A stretch of 64,000 bases of DNA from UBA1422 sp963676385 (GCA_963676385.2 CAXXMM010000002.1:279170-343169), one strand, 5' to 3'; positions 32,644 through 42,281 are shown, counted from the stretch's first letter. The notes: a model not told the origin generated them from the sequence alone. Made by a program: numbers and translations.

Positions 32644-34167
32644 TTAAGAAAAAGCAGCTTGCATCAATAACATGACCACAGCTAATATGGTCAAGATACC
32701 CATGAGAGGCAACAAAAACTTTACGTATTTTACATAGGGCACTTTTACCATTTCACAGGTAATCAATGCCAAACTGCAAGGAGATACGGCGGTGATAATG
32801 CCAAGACCGTATATATATGCAGAAATGACCAGTTCTCTTGGCAATCCAACGGCGTCTGCCAGGGGAGCCATAATAGGAATGGTTAACACGGCTAACGCTG
32901 AGGACGAGTTAATGAAGAAACCTAAAATTAGGAAGATAAACATTAACACAATCAGGAATACATAGGAATTCATATCTCCAATGCCACTAATCAGGCTTTG
33001 CAAAATCGTATCCTGAATTTTGCCGTTTTCCAATAGAATATTGACGCTTCTTGAAAAACCAATAATGATACCTACGCCGACCAAGGCGGATGCGCCATTG
33101 ATAAATTCTTCAAAAAAGACTTTTTCCGGCATTTTCAGGATAATCCCAAGGACGAAGGCGCCGATAAGGAAGACTGCCGTCATCTCTCCGAACCACCATT
33201 CTAAGTTGATGACCCCATAAATCATGACAATAAAGCAGGCAAGAAAAACAATGAGAGCGATAGAATAACGGGGATTGAGGGGCTCAATTTCATGTTTTTG
33301 CTCAAATGCTGCTTCGATTTTTTCTCTTTCGTCATAAATTAAGGATTTGGTTGGGTCTGCCTTTACTTTTGTTGCATATCGAATGATATATAAAATGACG
33401 ATGATGACACCAACCACCAATCCCCCAAGCCTCCAATAGATGCCGGAAGTAAAGTCAATTCCTGCCGCATTGGATGCAATGACTGCAGAGAAGGGGTTTA
33501 CAGTTGAGAACATGCACCCGATGGTAGATCCCATATAGATGGAACTGACACACACCAGCGCGTCATACTTGGCTGCAAGAAAAACCGGCACAAGGACAGG
33601 GTACAAGGCCATGGTCTCTTCGGCCATACCAAAAGTGGTTCCTCCCAGAGAGATTAAAAAAGTCATGGCAATGATTAAAATATACTCTTTGCCTTTTGTT
33701 GCCCTGCTTAGGGCCCCGATGCCGGCTGTAAAGGCTCCCGTGTACGTGAGAATCCCCAGACAGCCTCCCAGAACCAGGACAAAGAACATGATGTCAACGG
33801 TTTCATATACGCCGTTTACCGTGGACATAATCACATCCACAATCCCTTGGTGCTGAGCCTCCACCTTTTCGTAACTGTCGGGAATCGCAATGGGTTTCCA
33901 AACAGTACCATCCACCAATTTGTCCAAATCTGTCTTGATCCCGTATTGGTCAAGAGTTTCCTGGGTTGCAGGCATTTCGCTTTCGTTCCCGTTGGGTGCG
34001 GTGATGGTGAATGCTGCAGTCTCTTCATTGTAAAGCAATGTGGAATAAGATCCTGCGGGAATTACATAGGTTAATACTGCCGCAATGACTAATAGAATAA
34101 AGACGATTAACCAAGCCGAAGGGAAGGATAGCTTCCTTTTCTTCGTTAACAATGTTTCTTCAGACAT
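32644..34167 (-). CDS. YfcC family transporter
   Basis: A 507-residue membrane protein with about 12 helices. FPSAWLIVFILLVIAAVLTYVIPAG at the N-terminus, the extracytoplasmic insert after helix 1, GTTFGMAEETMALYPVLVP and FFINSSSALAVLTIPIMAPLADAVGL are typical of the YfcC/ArcD-related group, which includes amino acid, peptide and dicarboxylate carriers. AAAGGAGG precedes ATG 34167. Its neighbours, an aminotransferase and a dipeptidase, favour an amino acid or dipeptide substrate. Confidence 0.85.
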   Translation of the reverse strand: MSEETLLTKKRKLSFPSAWLIVFILLVIAAVLTYVIPAGSYSTLLYNEETAAFTITAPNGNESEMPATQETLDQYGIKTDLDKLVDGTVWKPIAIPDSYEKVEAQHQGIVDVIMSTVNGVYETVDIMFFVLVLGGCLGILTYTGAFTAGIGALSRATKGKEYILIIAMTFLISLGGTTFGMAEETMALYPVLVPVFLAAKYDALVCVSSIYMGSTIGCMFSTVNPFSAVIASNAAGIDFTSGIYWRLGGLVVGVIIVILYIIRYATKVKADPTKSLIYDEREKIEAAFEQKHEIEPLNPRYSIALIVFLACFIVMIYGVINLEWWFGEMTAVFLIGAFVLGIILKMPEKVFFEEFINGASALVGVGIIIGFSRSVNILLENGKIQDTILQSLISGIGDMNSYVFLIVLMFIFLILGFFINSSSALAVLTIPIMAPLADAVGLPRELVISAYIYGLGIITAVSPCSLALITCEMVKVPYVKYVKFLLPLMGILTILAVVMLLMQAAFS

Positions 34168-34218
34168 TTTTGCCTCCTTTTTACTAAAATTAAAATAATA
34201 CAAAACCCTTAGCGGATT

Positions 34219-35409
34219 TTATAACAATGTAAGATATTTTTCCAGTCCTTTGATTAGAATGGCAATGGCTTTTGTTAATGCGTCCTCTTCCAAAACATAG
34301 GCGATGCGCAACTCGTTTTTTCCTAACCCTGTGGTTTGATAAAACCCGGCGGCAGGTGCGGCCATCACCGTTTCGTTGTCAATGGCAAAGTCAGTCAACA
34401 ACCAGATTAAAAAAGTCTCTGCGTCTGGAACAGGAAGTTGGGCAATCATATAGAAAGCCCCTTCGGATTTTTTGCAGATGACACCCGGTATGTCCCTTAG
34501 CATTTGATAAACGATATTTCTCCTTGCCTCATATTGGTCCCGGGCGTTTAAAATATATTGGCGGTCTGTTTGGTATAGTCCCACTGCGCCAATTTGCTCC
34601 AACGTTGAACAGGACAGTCTGCCTTGACACAGTTTGGAGATAATTGAAAACACCTCAGGGTTTTTTGTTAGTAGAGTGCCGATACGGGCTCCGCATGCGT
34701 TGTACCGTTTGGAGACGCTGTCAATTATAATTAGTCGGTCTTCAATTCCTTTTACGTGACCAAAACTGGATATGGGACGATTGTCAAAGACAAATTCCCG
34801 GTAAACTTCATCTGCAATAATAAATAAATCGTGTTCCTTGGCAACTTTGGCTACCATTTGAATTTCTTCCATGGTTAATACGGCCCCAGTAGGATTGCCA
34901 GGATTGGATATTAAAATGGCTTTGCTTCGAGGTGTAATTTTAGATGTTAAATCTGCTTCAGTAAAGTGAAATCCATTTTCCACCGTGGTGGTAACGGAAA
35001 TACAAGAAGCACCGGAAATGGTAAAAAAGGTGATATAGTTGGAATAAAACGGTTCGGGTAGAAGAACCTCATCCCCATGATTGAATAAGGCTAAAAATGT
35101 AAACAACAATGCCTCAGTACCCCCGGTGGTGATAGCAATTTGACTGGAATCATAATCAATTCCCAGGTCTGCATAGTAATCCTTTACAGCTTGGATTAGC
35201 TGGGGCATGCCCAAAGACGGCATATACTCGGTGGATTTCAAATTGGCTTCCCTAATTTCCTGGAAGTAATTTTCCGGTGTTGCAAGATCCGGTTGGCCGA
35301 TGTTTAAATGATATACTTTTTTCCCTTTGGATTTTGCTTCATCTGCATACTGAGTTAGCTTTCGTACTGATGAGGTTTCCATGTTTTTCATTTTCTGCGA
35401 GATATTCAT
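34219..35409 (-). CDS. PLP-dependent class I/II aminotransferase
   Basis: A 396-residue fold-type I aminotransferase. Key motifs are LNIGQPDLATP, TTGGTEALLFTF, ISNPGNPTGAVLT (Asn/Pro loop), DEVYREFVFD (PLP ring Asp and Tyr) and SVSKRYNACGARIG with the Schiff-base Lys. It resembles aspartate-type aminotransferases; substrate is not fixed by the sequence. AAAGGA is best placed for ATG 35409. First gene of a minus-strand operon behind a sigma-54-type promoter. Confidence 0.92.
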   Translation of the reverse strand: MNISQKMKNMETSSVRKLTQYADEAKSKGKKVYHLNIGQPDLATPENYFQEIREANLKSTEYMPSLGMPQLIQAVKDYYADLGIDYDSSQIAITTGGTEALLFTFLALFNHGDEVLLPEPFYSNYITFFTISGASCISVTTTVENGFHFTEADLTSKITPRSKAILISNPGNPTGAVLTMEEIQMVAKVAKEHDLFIIADEVYREFVFDNRPISSFGHVKGIEDRLIIIDSVSKRYNACGARIGTLLTKNPEVFSIISKLCQGRLSCSTLEQIGAVGLYQTDRQYILNARDQYEARRNIVYQMLRDIPGVICKKSEGAFYMIAQLPVPDAETFLIWLLTDFAIDNETVMAAPAAGFYQTTGLGKNELRIAYVLEEDALTKAIAILIKGLEKYLTLL

Positions 35410-35449
35410 TGTCATTCCTTTCGACTATTTAACTTAGTATTATATATAA

Positions 35450-35464
35450 GCAAGTTTCATACCA
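35450..35464 (-). promoter_or_regulatory. Sigma-54 (-24/-12) promoter for the aminotransferase operon
   Basis: On the minus strand the sequence is TGGTATGAAACTTGCT. It has GG and GC at exactly the required spacing and the full TTGCT -12 element; only two bases of the -24 block (C to T twice) differ from TGGCAC-n5-TTGCW. It lies 41 nt ahead of the aminotransferase start and faces a divergent sigma-54 activator gene. Confidence 0.75.
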
Positions 35465-35518
35465 ACTAATCCGTTTTCTTTCATCTGTTACCCGCCGGAA
35501 ATAATCAGGTGGAAATGT

Positions 35519-35547
35519 TTGACGTCATATTTATTGTCTGATATGAT
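35519..35547 (+). promoter_or_regulatory. Sigma-A promoter of the divergent sigma-54 activator
   Basis: TTGACG (35519-35524) and TATGAT (35542-35547) are 17 bp apart, 40 nt ahead of the activator start. The palindrome TGACGTCA overlaps the -35 element (35520-35527). Confidence 0.65.
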
Positions 35548-35586
35548 TCAACTGGCAAATGAATTAGAAAGATGCTGAGGTGTTCA

Positions 35587-37281
35587 ATGCTGAAAGAAGA
35601 GACTCCATTCGGTCTGCGCGTATCCCAAATCGCAAAGAAAATTTCCGATAATTTATCAACAGAAGTGGACATGACCAAAATAAGTGAAGATCGTCATTAC
35701 ATCCATGAGATCCAAACCGGCTGGTTGAAAACCCTCCTGTTTGATTCGGTAAAATTGGAAGATTTGATTGTTCAAATCTATTTTCAGTTCACCCCTGAAT
35801 CCACGCCACAATTGGGCCCGGATGAACTGGGTGCCGGGGTGTGCATTGAGAATAAAGGAGGGTGGGAAATCTGTGAGCATAACATGTCTTATATCAGAGA
35901 TTTTTCTCCTGAAAACACATTCTTAAAATGGTGGTATTATGAATCCATTCGGGTGAAGGAAGGCGGCTACACGAGGGCTTATTTTGATCCATATATGCGG
36001 ATTGAAGTGATTACCTACAGCGTGCCGGTGTTTAGTCATCGACCGGAGTCGGAAGGACAACTTATGGGTGTGTTGGGCATTGATTTGGATTACAATGACT
36101 TTAAGTCCGAGATGAACCGAAGACTGGTTGAAGATATAAAAAGCAATATAGAATCTGTGAAAAAAAACTTTGAACTGGTTGGTGAAAAAGAGGCGTTAGC
36201 AAACCAATATATTAACGTAGACACCCTAGAAATTATCAGTAAAGAAAAAATAATCGATGATTTAGTGACTAAAAGCGGAGACATGGAGCGAGTGCTAAAG
36301 CTGACGGATAAAGCGGCCATTAGTGACGCCAACGTACTACTGCAGGGGGAGACCGGTGTTGGCAAGGATTACTGGGCCAATTATATTCATTCAAAATCCA
36401 GTTTCTGTAGGGGACGGCTGGTCAACATCAATTGTTGTGCATTGCCGGAAGGCTTGGCGGAATCTGAGTTTTTTGGCTACGCAAAAGGCGCTTTTACCGG
36501 AGCCAAAGGAGAGGGCAAAGCCGGTTATTTTGAAGTGGCCAACGGTGGAACTATATTGCTCAATGAAATTGGGGATTTGCCATTACATATGCAGGTAAAA
36601 CTTTTGAATGTGATTCAGGATAAAGCGGTTATTCGGGTGGGAGAAACCATTCCCAAAAAAATCAATTTCCGCCTTATTGCGGCCACTAATAAAGACCTGA
36701 CTACCTTGGTGCGACAGGGAAAATTCAGAGAGGATTTGTTCTATCGGCTCAACGTCATCCCAATTGATATTCCTCCTTTGCGAGAGCGAAGAGATGATAT
36801 TTTTACGTTGATTCACTTTTTTATTGCCAAGAATGTTGAAAAATATCAGGTGGATAAAAAGTTGTCTGTGGAGCTTCTTTCCAAGCTAATTAATTACAGT
36901 TGGCCGGGAAATATTAGGGAGTTGGAGAATTTAGTGGAGAGACTTTTTATTATCTCAAACAGCACGGTGTTAGGGGAAGAAGACTTGCCTGAAGAATATT
37001 ATCACAAAGTAATCACCCAGATGGAAGCTTCCCCAATGGAAAGAAACAACACAGTGGATTCATCCAAAGAAGATGAGTTTGGTGGTATTGAAAGTGGGAC
37101 AAGGTTGGCCAATGGGGTTGGCGATGGAAACAGCACCTTGAAAGAATTAATGGAGACCGCAGAGAGAAAAATTATTTTGGATAAATATGACAGGCTGCAA
37201 AGTTCCTATAAGGTTGCAAACGAATTAGGGATTAGCCAATCGCAAGCCTACCAGAAGATTAAAAAGTATACCGAAAAGTAA
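35587..37281 (+). CDS. Sigma-54-dependent activator with a Cache-like sensor domain
   Basis: A 564-residue enhancer-binding protein. The N-terminus (about 1-180) resembles a Cache/PDC ligand domain (GGWEICEHNMSYIRDFSPE, YFDPYMRIEVITYSVPVF, LMGVLGIDLDY) but without membrane helices. The AAA+ domain has Walker A GETGVGKD (about 254), the sigma-54 contact loop GAFTGA (about 301), LRERRDDI and YSWPGNIRELENLVER. A Fis-type helix-turn-helix ends the protein (KVANELGISQSQAYQKIKKY). AGGTG precedes ATG 35587. It should activate the divergent aminotransferase operon. Confidence 0.93.
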   Translation: MLKEETPFGLRVSQIAKKISDNLSTEVDMTKISEDRHYIHEIQTGWLKTLLFDSVKLEDLIVQIYFQFTPESTPQLGPDELGAGVCIENKGGWEICEHNMSYIRDFSPENTFLKWWYYESIRVKEGGYTRAYFDPYMRIEVITYSVPVFSHRPESEGQLMGVLGIDLDYNDFKSEMNRRLVEDIKSNIESVKKNFELVGEKEALANQYINVDTLEIISKEKIIDDLVTKSGDMERVLKLTDKAAISDANVLLQGETGVGKDYWANYIHSKSSFCRGRLVNINCCALPEGLAESEFFGYAKGAFTGAKGEGKAGYFEVANGGTILLNEIGDLPLHMQVKLLNVIQDKAVIRVGETIPKKINFRLIAATNKDLTTLVRQGKFREDLFYRLNVIPIDIPPLRERRDDIFTLIHFFIAKNVEKYQVDKKLSVELLSKLINYSWPGNIRELENLVERLFIISNSTVLGEEDLPEEYYHKVITQMEASPMERNNTVDSSKEDEFGGIESGTRLANGVGDGNSTLKELMETAERKIILDKYDRLQSSYKVANELGISQSQAYQKIKKYTEK

Positions 37282-37373
37282 CCTGTATATTACTTAAATA
37301 AGTAATATTAAAATCATTCAAACACAATTTGATTTGAGGGTTTGAATATAAGAACCTAGAGGAGGAAGGGAAA

Positions 37374-37727
37374 ATGATTTGTCATATAACGGTTATGACT
37401 GAAAAGATGGAAGAGACCATCGAATTCTACCAATGGCTTTTAGGGTTGCCCATTGACCGAAGGTTTCCATACGGCCAAGGGGGAGAAATTGTGTTCCTGG
37501 GAGAGGAAGAAACAAAATATGAATTGATATACCAACCGGGTAGAGAATTAACTCCGGGAGGGGAGGTGACCATTGGCTTTGCAGTGGACAATCTGGATGA
37601 TAAAATGAAGATGCTCGATGAACGAAAGGTGGCGCATAGTCCGGTCATTTCTCCGGGACCCCATGCTCGATTCTGTTATTTTACTGACATGAATGCCACA
37701 AAAATCCAATTATTTGAGGGGCGGTAA
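37374..37727 (+). CDS. VOC (glyoxalase/bleomycin resistance) family protein
   Basis: A 117-residue single-module VOC protein: beta-alpha-beta start ICHITVMTEKMEETIEFYQWLLGL and a C-terminal FTDMNATKIQLFE with the metal-site Glu position. The substrate is unknown. GGAGGAAGG precedes ATG 37374. A second VOC gene starts 2 nt after its stop, so the two may form a heteromer. Confidence 0.82.
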   Translation: MICHITVMTEKMEETIEFYQWLLGLPIDRRFPYGQGGEIVFLGEEETKYELIYQPGRELTPGGEVTIGFAVDNLDDKMKMLDERKVAHSPVISPGPHARFCYFTDMNATKIQLFEGR

Positions 37728-37729
37728 CC

Positions 37730-38113
37730 ATGAAATTCAAATTCTATCATAGTTCAATAAATGTGTATGATCTAGAAAGATCGATGGGCTTTTATGAAAA
37801 GGCTTTGGGGCTAACAGTCGTTCGCGCCATAGATGGACCTAAGGGTGAATTTAAGTTGCGGTTCTTAGGCAATGAACCGGATGATTTCCTGCTGGAATTA
37901 ACCTGGGTGAAAGGGAGAACCACCCCATACAATTTAGGGGACAAAGAGTTTCACTTTGGATTTTCTATTCCCAAAGAAAATTATGAAGAAGCCTTTGCTC
38001 GGCACACCCAAATGGGGTGTGTGACCTTTGTCAATGATGCCCTTGGTATTTACTTTATTGAAGATCCGGATGGGTATTGGCTTGAAATTGTACCTGAAAG
38101 GGACTCCCGGTAG
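37730..38113 (+). CDS. Glyoxalase I-like VOC protein
   Basis: A 127-residue protein closer to lactoylglutathione lyase: FKFYHSSINVYDLERSMGFYEKALGL, FLLELTWVKG, FHFGFSIP and FIEDPDGYWLEIVPE. Candidate metal ligands (His, Glu, His, Glu) are present at the expected positions. It is the second of two tandem VOC genes; detoxification of methylglyoxal with some thiol is possible but not shown. Confidence 0.87.
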   Translation: MKFKFYHSSINVYDLERSMGFYEKALGLTVVRAIDGPKGEFKLRFLGNEPDDFLLELTWVKGRTTPYNLGDKEFHFGFSIPKENYEEAFARHTQMGCVTFVNDALGIYFIEDPDGYWLEIVPERDSR

Positions 38114-38128
38114 GGAGTCCCTTTTTTC
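38100..38128 (+). terminator. Intrinsic terminator overlapping the VOC stop codon
   Basis: GGGACTCCC and GGGAGTCCC form a perfect 9-bp stem with loop GGTA, then six T residues. The stop codon TAG lies inside the hairpin. Confidence 0.93.
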
Positions 38129-38164
38129 GTCTTTCGTGTTGATAAACAATATAAAGAGGTTCAT

Positions 38165-38491
38165 TTAGAGCTGAATAATCACATTGCCATTTTCCAATTG
38201 GGTGGGGTATGATTGGATGTCATCAGGGTTCTTTTTAATAAAGAGCATGGTGGCGGGGCCAACACATTTCCCTGTTGTAACGTCAAATTGAGCACCATGT
38301 CGTGGACATTTTACAAGGCTCCCATCTAGAAGACCATCGGCCAGCGATCCGCCCATATGGGTGCATTTATTGGAGATGGAATAGAAAGTCCCATTGACAT
38401 TTGCCACTAAGATATCTGTTTCTGTCACGTGAAATTTTTTCATTTCACCGGGCTTTAAGGCGCTTGCGCCGGGTACTGTTATGTATGTCAT
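38165..38491 (-). CDS. Rieske-type [2Fe-2S] ferredoxin
   Basis: A 108-residue soluble Rieske protein. The two ligand boxes are CTHMGGSL (Cys-x-His) and CPRHGAQFD (Cys-x-x-His). The overall form is that of ferredoxin components of nitrite reductase or oxygenase systems (NirD-like). AGGAGG precedes the ATG at 38491. No partner oxygenase or reductase is adjacent; its role in an anaerobe is open. Confidence 0.92.
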   Translation of the reverse strand: MTYITVPGASALKPGEMKKFHVTETDILVANVNGTFYSISNKCTHMGGSLADGLLDGSLVKCPRHGAQFDVTTGKCVGPATMLFIKKNPDDIQSYPTQLENGNVIIQL

Positions 38492-38549
38492 GACTGTTCC
38501 TCCTATAAAATATTAGTTTCTATTTTGAAATCTGTATTTGCAGAAAATA

Positions 38550-40085
38550 TTAGCGAAATAAATCCAGAAATTTTTCCCAAATGCTTTTCTTTTCTGTTGT
38601 TGGTTCTGTTGGGGTCGTTGTATCTTTTTTGCTGATTTCTTCAGTTTTTATGATAAACTGGACAAAATTCACATTGGTATTTTCTTTTGAAACGAAGGAT
38701 TGATATACTTTCCCATCATCTGACAATAGGGATAACATAGAATCAAGTTGGCCATTCACCTCTTGTTCCATGGTGCTGGTTTTCTGTTGGAAAGTCTTGG
38801 TGCCGGACTGATAGGAGGCAACCCCTTCAAGGAAAGTTTTCATTCCGTCATTTAATTTTGAGGAATTTTCATATAAGGTGTTTAATCCTTCTGCAAGGGT
38901 GGAAATCCCATGGGTTAGCTGGGTAGCCCCCTGAGAAAGGTCAGTTGCTCCGGTGGACAGTTGAGTTATGCCTTGGGTGTAGGAATCAACCCCGGCCACA
39001 AAGGCCGTAATTTGGTCTAATTGGGTCTTCAAATCGGCAAAGAGGGGGTTGTCTCCAAGGATACTACTGTAATTAGTGGGTGTCAATGTTGGCAAGCCTG
39101 TTCCTGCCAATTGTGTGTTGGCAGAATCAAATACCGACTGTTGGATGGCCGCAGCACCGGAACGAAGGGTGGCGCCTTGGTCGGATAAGGAAGAAAGCCC
39201 CGCGTTTAGGTCAGAGATTCCTGATTCCAAGGATGAGGCGCCGGATTGAAGTTGATCAACATGGTCCATTAACTGACTAAATCCTGTCTGATAGGCTTCC
39301 ATTCCGGACTGCAGGGCTTTTGCGCCTTTGAGCAATCCCAGGGCTCCATCATCCAGTTTTGCTGCCGCACTGACCAATTGAGAGATACCATTTTCAAAAT
39401 CGTCGATATCTATGTCCAGATCAAAATTCATACGAATGCCTGCCAGGGTAATGGCCTCCATTTGGAAATCCGAAACCGTTGAAGATAGTTGGATAGAGCC
39501 ATCTTTTCCCGGTAAAACCACATAAGAATACTGCCTGCTGCTACCGACATCGGCAATAGTGGCCCCTGTGGTGGAAACATTTTTGCATAAATCCATATCC
39601 ATAGGAACCGTTATTTGCAGGGCAAAGTCATTAAAAAAAGTTCCACTTTCATTCTTGTTTTGGGAAGTGATAATCTTAATCTTCAACTTGCCGCTTTTGC
39701 CATACAGTTTCTCCGGTTGAATTTGTTCCCCATTGAGGTAGTATTTGATTTGTATTGTCCATGGCAACTGCCGGTTTGAAAGATTTCCTCGGTAGTAAGA
39801 TCGTCCGCTTTTAGCAGAGTAGGAAAGAAAACCGCCGGACTGGGTGATTTCCTCGTCAGAAGACAAGTTCTCCACTGAAGTATAATCTCCGTAATCTGCG
39901 ATGGCTCCTTTTTTGTCCAGGTAAAACCCGTTGACCACAGAAATGCTTTCCAAGGTGCCGGAAGAATCTAAAAGCCCATAGACTACCTCCTCCTTCGCCG
40001 TGTTTTCTGGATTTGCACCGGAAATAAAAGTTGTTGAAGTAAAGACCAGAAGTGTGACCATGGCAACTAATAAGGTTCGCTTCAT
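38550..40085 (-). CDS. Secreted or anchored heptad-repeat protein (YhgE/Pip-like, x-L-x-x-G repeats)
   Basis: A 511-residue protein with a signal peptide (KRTLLVAMVTLLVFTSTTFISG) and, from about 240 to 430, many Leu-x-x-Gly heptads (ALKSGME, QLQSGASSLESGISDLNAGL), which form long coiled coils outside the membrane. Proteins of this kind accompany MMPL and YhgE/Pip exporters. The ATG overlaps the stop of the MMPL gene by 4 nt, showing translational coupling. Unlike YhgE it has no clear multi-helix C-terminal membrane domain; it ends in a basic KSIWEKFLDLFR helix. Confidence 0.75.
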   Translation of the reverse strand: MKRTLLVAMVTLLVFTSTTFISGANPENTAKEEVVYGLLDSSGTLESISVVNGFYLDKKGAIADYGDYTSVENLSSDEEITQSGGFLSYSAKSGRSYYRGNLSNRQLPWTIQIKYYLNGEQIQPEKLYGKSGKLKIKIITSQNKNESGTFFNDFALQITVPMDMDLCKNVSTTGATIADVGSSRQYSYVVLPGKDGSIQLSSTVSDFQMEAITLAGIRMNFDLDIDIDDFENGISQLVSAAAKLDDGALGLLKGAKALQSGMEAYQTGFSQLMDHVDQLQSGASSLESGISDLNAGLSSLSDQGATLRSGAAAIQQSVFDSANTQLAGTGLPTLTPTNYSSILGDNPLFADLKTQLDQITAFVAGVDSYTQGITQLSTGATDLSQGATQLTHGISTLAEGLNTLYENSSKLNDGMKTFLEGVASYQSGTKTFQQKTSTMEQEVNGQLDSMLSLLSDDGKVYQSFVSKENTNVNFVQFIIKTEEISKKDTTTPTEPTTEKKSIWEKFLDLFR

Positions 40086-42151
40086 GCCACTTCCTCCTTT
40101 CGTGATTTTTTGGATTTCAAAGAGAGTTTTTGTATTGGATAATCGAAAATCCGAAGCAGGGCAGGCAAGGCAAACATAACTGCCACTGCAGAAAGTAATG
40201 TTCCTCTTCCAATGAGAATGCCGATTTGACTAATGGCATAATTGGATGAGATAAACCCCATACAAAATCCTGCAATTGCAAGGATTGAGGCGGATGTAAT
40301 AATGGTAGTAATGGCAACTTGGTTGGTTTTGATAATAGCCTCTTTTTTACCCATGGTTTGCCGGAAATTGATGTACCGATCCGAGTACAAAATGGCATAG
40401 TCCACCGTGGAACCCAATTGAATGGAACTAAGAATCAAATAGGCAATATATACTAATTTTATGTCAGTAAAATAGGGAACCGCCAAGTTAATCCAAATGG
40501 CACACTCAATAATCATAACCAGAAGGATAGGAAGCAACAGATTTCGAAAGGCAAGAAATATGACTAAGCCGATGCCTAAAACGGCTAGGGCCGTTACCGT
40601 TCGATTATCCTTGGAAATAATCACTTTCATATCATAAGTGGAAACACTTTCTCCAATCAACTGATAGCTGCTTCCAAAGTAACTATTGGCGGTTTTGCGT
40701 ATTTTTTGAACCAATTGAAAGACTTGTGGGCTTTCTTCCCCTAAAGCTGAAATTACTACAATCCTACTGTAATTCTTGGAGAAGAAATAATCATACTGAG
40801 ATGCAGACAAAAGATCCGTGGGAATCTCCTTGCCTACAGTATTGGTGTAAGAAATGACTGAAGTCACATATTTCATGGATTCCAAATTTTTGCTTAAGGC
40901 CGATTCTTTTGCCAGTGCCCCTTTGGGAATAAGCAATACCATTTGATTGGATTTCCCAAAGTTCTTTTCTATGAGAGCCTTGTCCTTGCCCACCTGGGTT
41001 TGGGCGTTGAAGAACTCCGATGCCCCAAAGGTGAAATTTGCCTTCCCTTGAGCAAGGAAAGCGGGGATAGCCACTGCCAAAATGACCACCAGAACAATCA
41101 CTTCAACCTTTGCCATTTTTTTGCCCAGTTTATTCACGTCTCTCACAATGGGGCGATGCTGTGTTTTTTCAATCCACTTTTCCGAAAGAAGTACCAGGGC
41201 AGGGAGCAAAACCATAATAGAAATTAAGCTTAAGGCAATTCCCTTGGCTAGGACCCACCCCATATCCGGACCAATTTTGAACTTCATAAACACCAACACC
41301 CAAAAGCCAATAATGGTGGTCATGGCGCTGGCTGAGACGGTAGAAAAAGCATTTTTGACAGCCAAAATCATGGCTGGGTGGGTCTTCAGGCCTTCTTTTT
41401 TGTATTCTCCGAATCGATGAAGTAAGAATATGGAGTAATCCATAGACACAGCAAATTGGAGAATGGATGCACAAGTTGCTGTTACAAAAGAAATCTGCCC
41501 AAAAATTAAGTTGGTGCCCATATTTAAAACAATTGCAATGCCAATGGCAATGAGAAATAGAAAAGGTTCAATCCATGAGCTGGTTGTTAACAACAAAATA
41601 ATCAAAACTAAAGGAACCACAAAAATGGCAATCTTTGGTACTTCCCCCGCAGAGGAAGACATGGCATTGGCAACCTCGACCACTGAACCTGAAAGGGCGC
41701 CTCGGTCTCCAATTAACTTTCGTATTGCGGCTATGGTTTCCTGTTTCGTATCATCGTCTACAGTAATGGTGTATAAAGCGTTCTTGTCTTTAAAATATTG
41801 GTTTACCACAGATGGATCCAAAGTGCTAAGTGGAATTGTTAAATCGGCCACGTCATCTAGCCATACAATATCCAAAACCCCTGGAATCTTTTCAATCTTA
41901 GCCTTCATATTCAATGCCTGCTGCAAATTCACATCAGTATAAAGAACCCTTCCATTGGGGAGATCCCCTCCGAATTCCTCTTTGTAAACTTGGATGCCAA
42001 TGGTTGATTTGGCTGTATCCGGCAAATAGTCGGCAAAGTCGTAATTTGTTGAAACACCAAGACTACAGATGCCACAAATAATTGCCGCCAAACCAAAGAC
42101 GATGATGACCCGGATTGGGTGCTTGAGAAAGGAAGTAATCAGTCGTACCAT
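40082..42151 (-). CDS. MMPL/RND family exporter
   Basis: A 689-residue transporter with 12 helices and two extracytoplasmic loops, in the two-fold repeated MMPL layout. The typical helix-4 motif region SMDYSIFLLHRFGEY and its repeat STVDYAILYSDRYI carry the conserved Asp-Tyr proton-relay pairs. Family members export lipids or hydrophobic compounds using the proton gradient. AGGA lies just before ATG 42151. The promoter region has a palindromic operator. Confidence 0.92.
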   Translation of the reverse strand: MVRLITSFLKHPIRVIIVFGLAAIICGICSLGVSTNYDFADYLPDTAKSTIGIQVYKEEFGGDLPNGRVLYTDVNLQQALNMKAKIEKIPGVLDIVWLDDVADLTIPLSTLDPSVVNQYFKDKNALYTITVDDDTKQETIAAIRKLIGDRGALSGSVVEVANAMSSSAGEVPKIAIFVVPLVLIILLLTTSSWIEPFLFLIAIGIAIVLNMGTNLIFGQISFVTATCASILQFAVSMDYSIFLLHRFGEYKKEGLKTHPAMILAVKNAFSTVSASAMTTIIGFWVLVFMKFKIGPDMGWVLAKGIALSLISIMVLLPALVLLSEKWIEKTQHRPIVRDVNKLGKKMAKVEVIVLVVILAVAIPAFLAQGKANFTFGASEFFNAQTQVGKDKALIEKNFGKSNQMVLLIPKGALAKESALSKNLESMKYVTSVISYTNTVGKEIPTDLLSASQYDYFFSKNYSRIVVISALGEESPQVFQLVQKIRKTANSYFGSSYQLIGESVSTYDMKVIISKDNRTVTALAVLGIGLVIFLAFRNLLLPILLVMIIECAIWINLAVPYFTDIKLVYIAYLILSSIQLGSTVDYAILYSDRYINFRQTMGKKEAIIKTNQVAITTIITSASILAIAGFCMGFISSNYAISQIGILIGRGTLLSAVAVMFALPALLRIFDYPIQKLSLKSKKSRKEEVA

Positions 42152-42217
42152 ATCCTCATTCCTTCAGTGTAAAATACATATTGTATAACTAGGATAAAGC
42201 ATGAAAGGACAGACTTC

Positions 42218-42253
42218 AACCAACAATATTCAACACATTGTTGGTTATGTCAA
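42218..42253 (-). promoter_or_regulatory. Promoter and palindromic operator of the MMPL operon
   Basis: On the minus strand TTGACA (42253-42248) and AATATT (42230-42225) are 17 bp apart. A perfect 10-bp inverted repeat, AACCAACAAT and ATTGTTGGTT with a 9-nt spacer (42218-42246), spans the spacer and the -10. There is no T run, so an operator is favoured over a terminator. MMPL operons are often TetR-controlled. Confidence 0.55.
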
Positions 42254-42281
42254 ATATCCGGTACAAAGAGTAGATGAGTTT

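Noticed and set aside
38800..39360. Repetitive DNA that could be taken for a tandem repeat array
   Set aside because: It reflects the Leu-x-x-Gly heptads of the coding sequence; the nucleotide repeats are degenerate and in frame.
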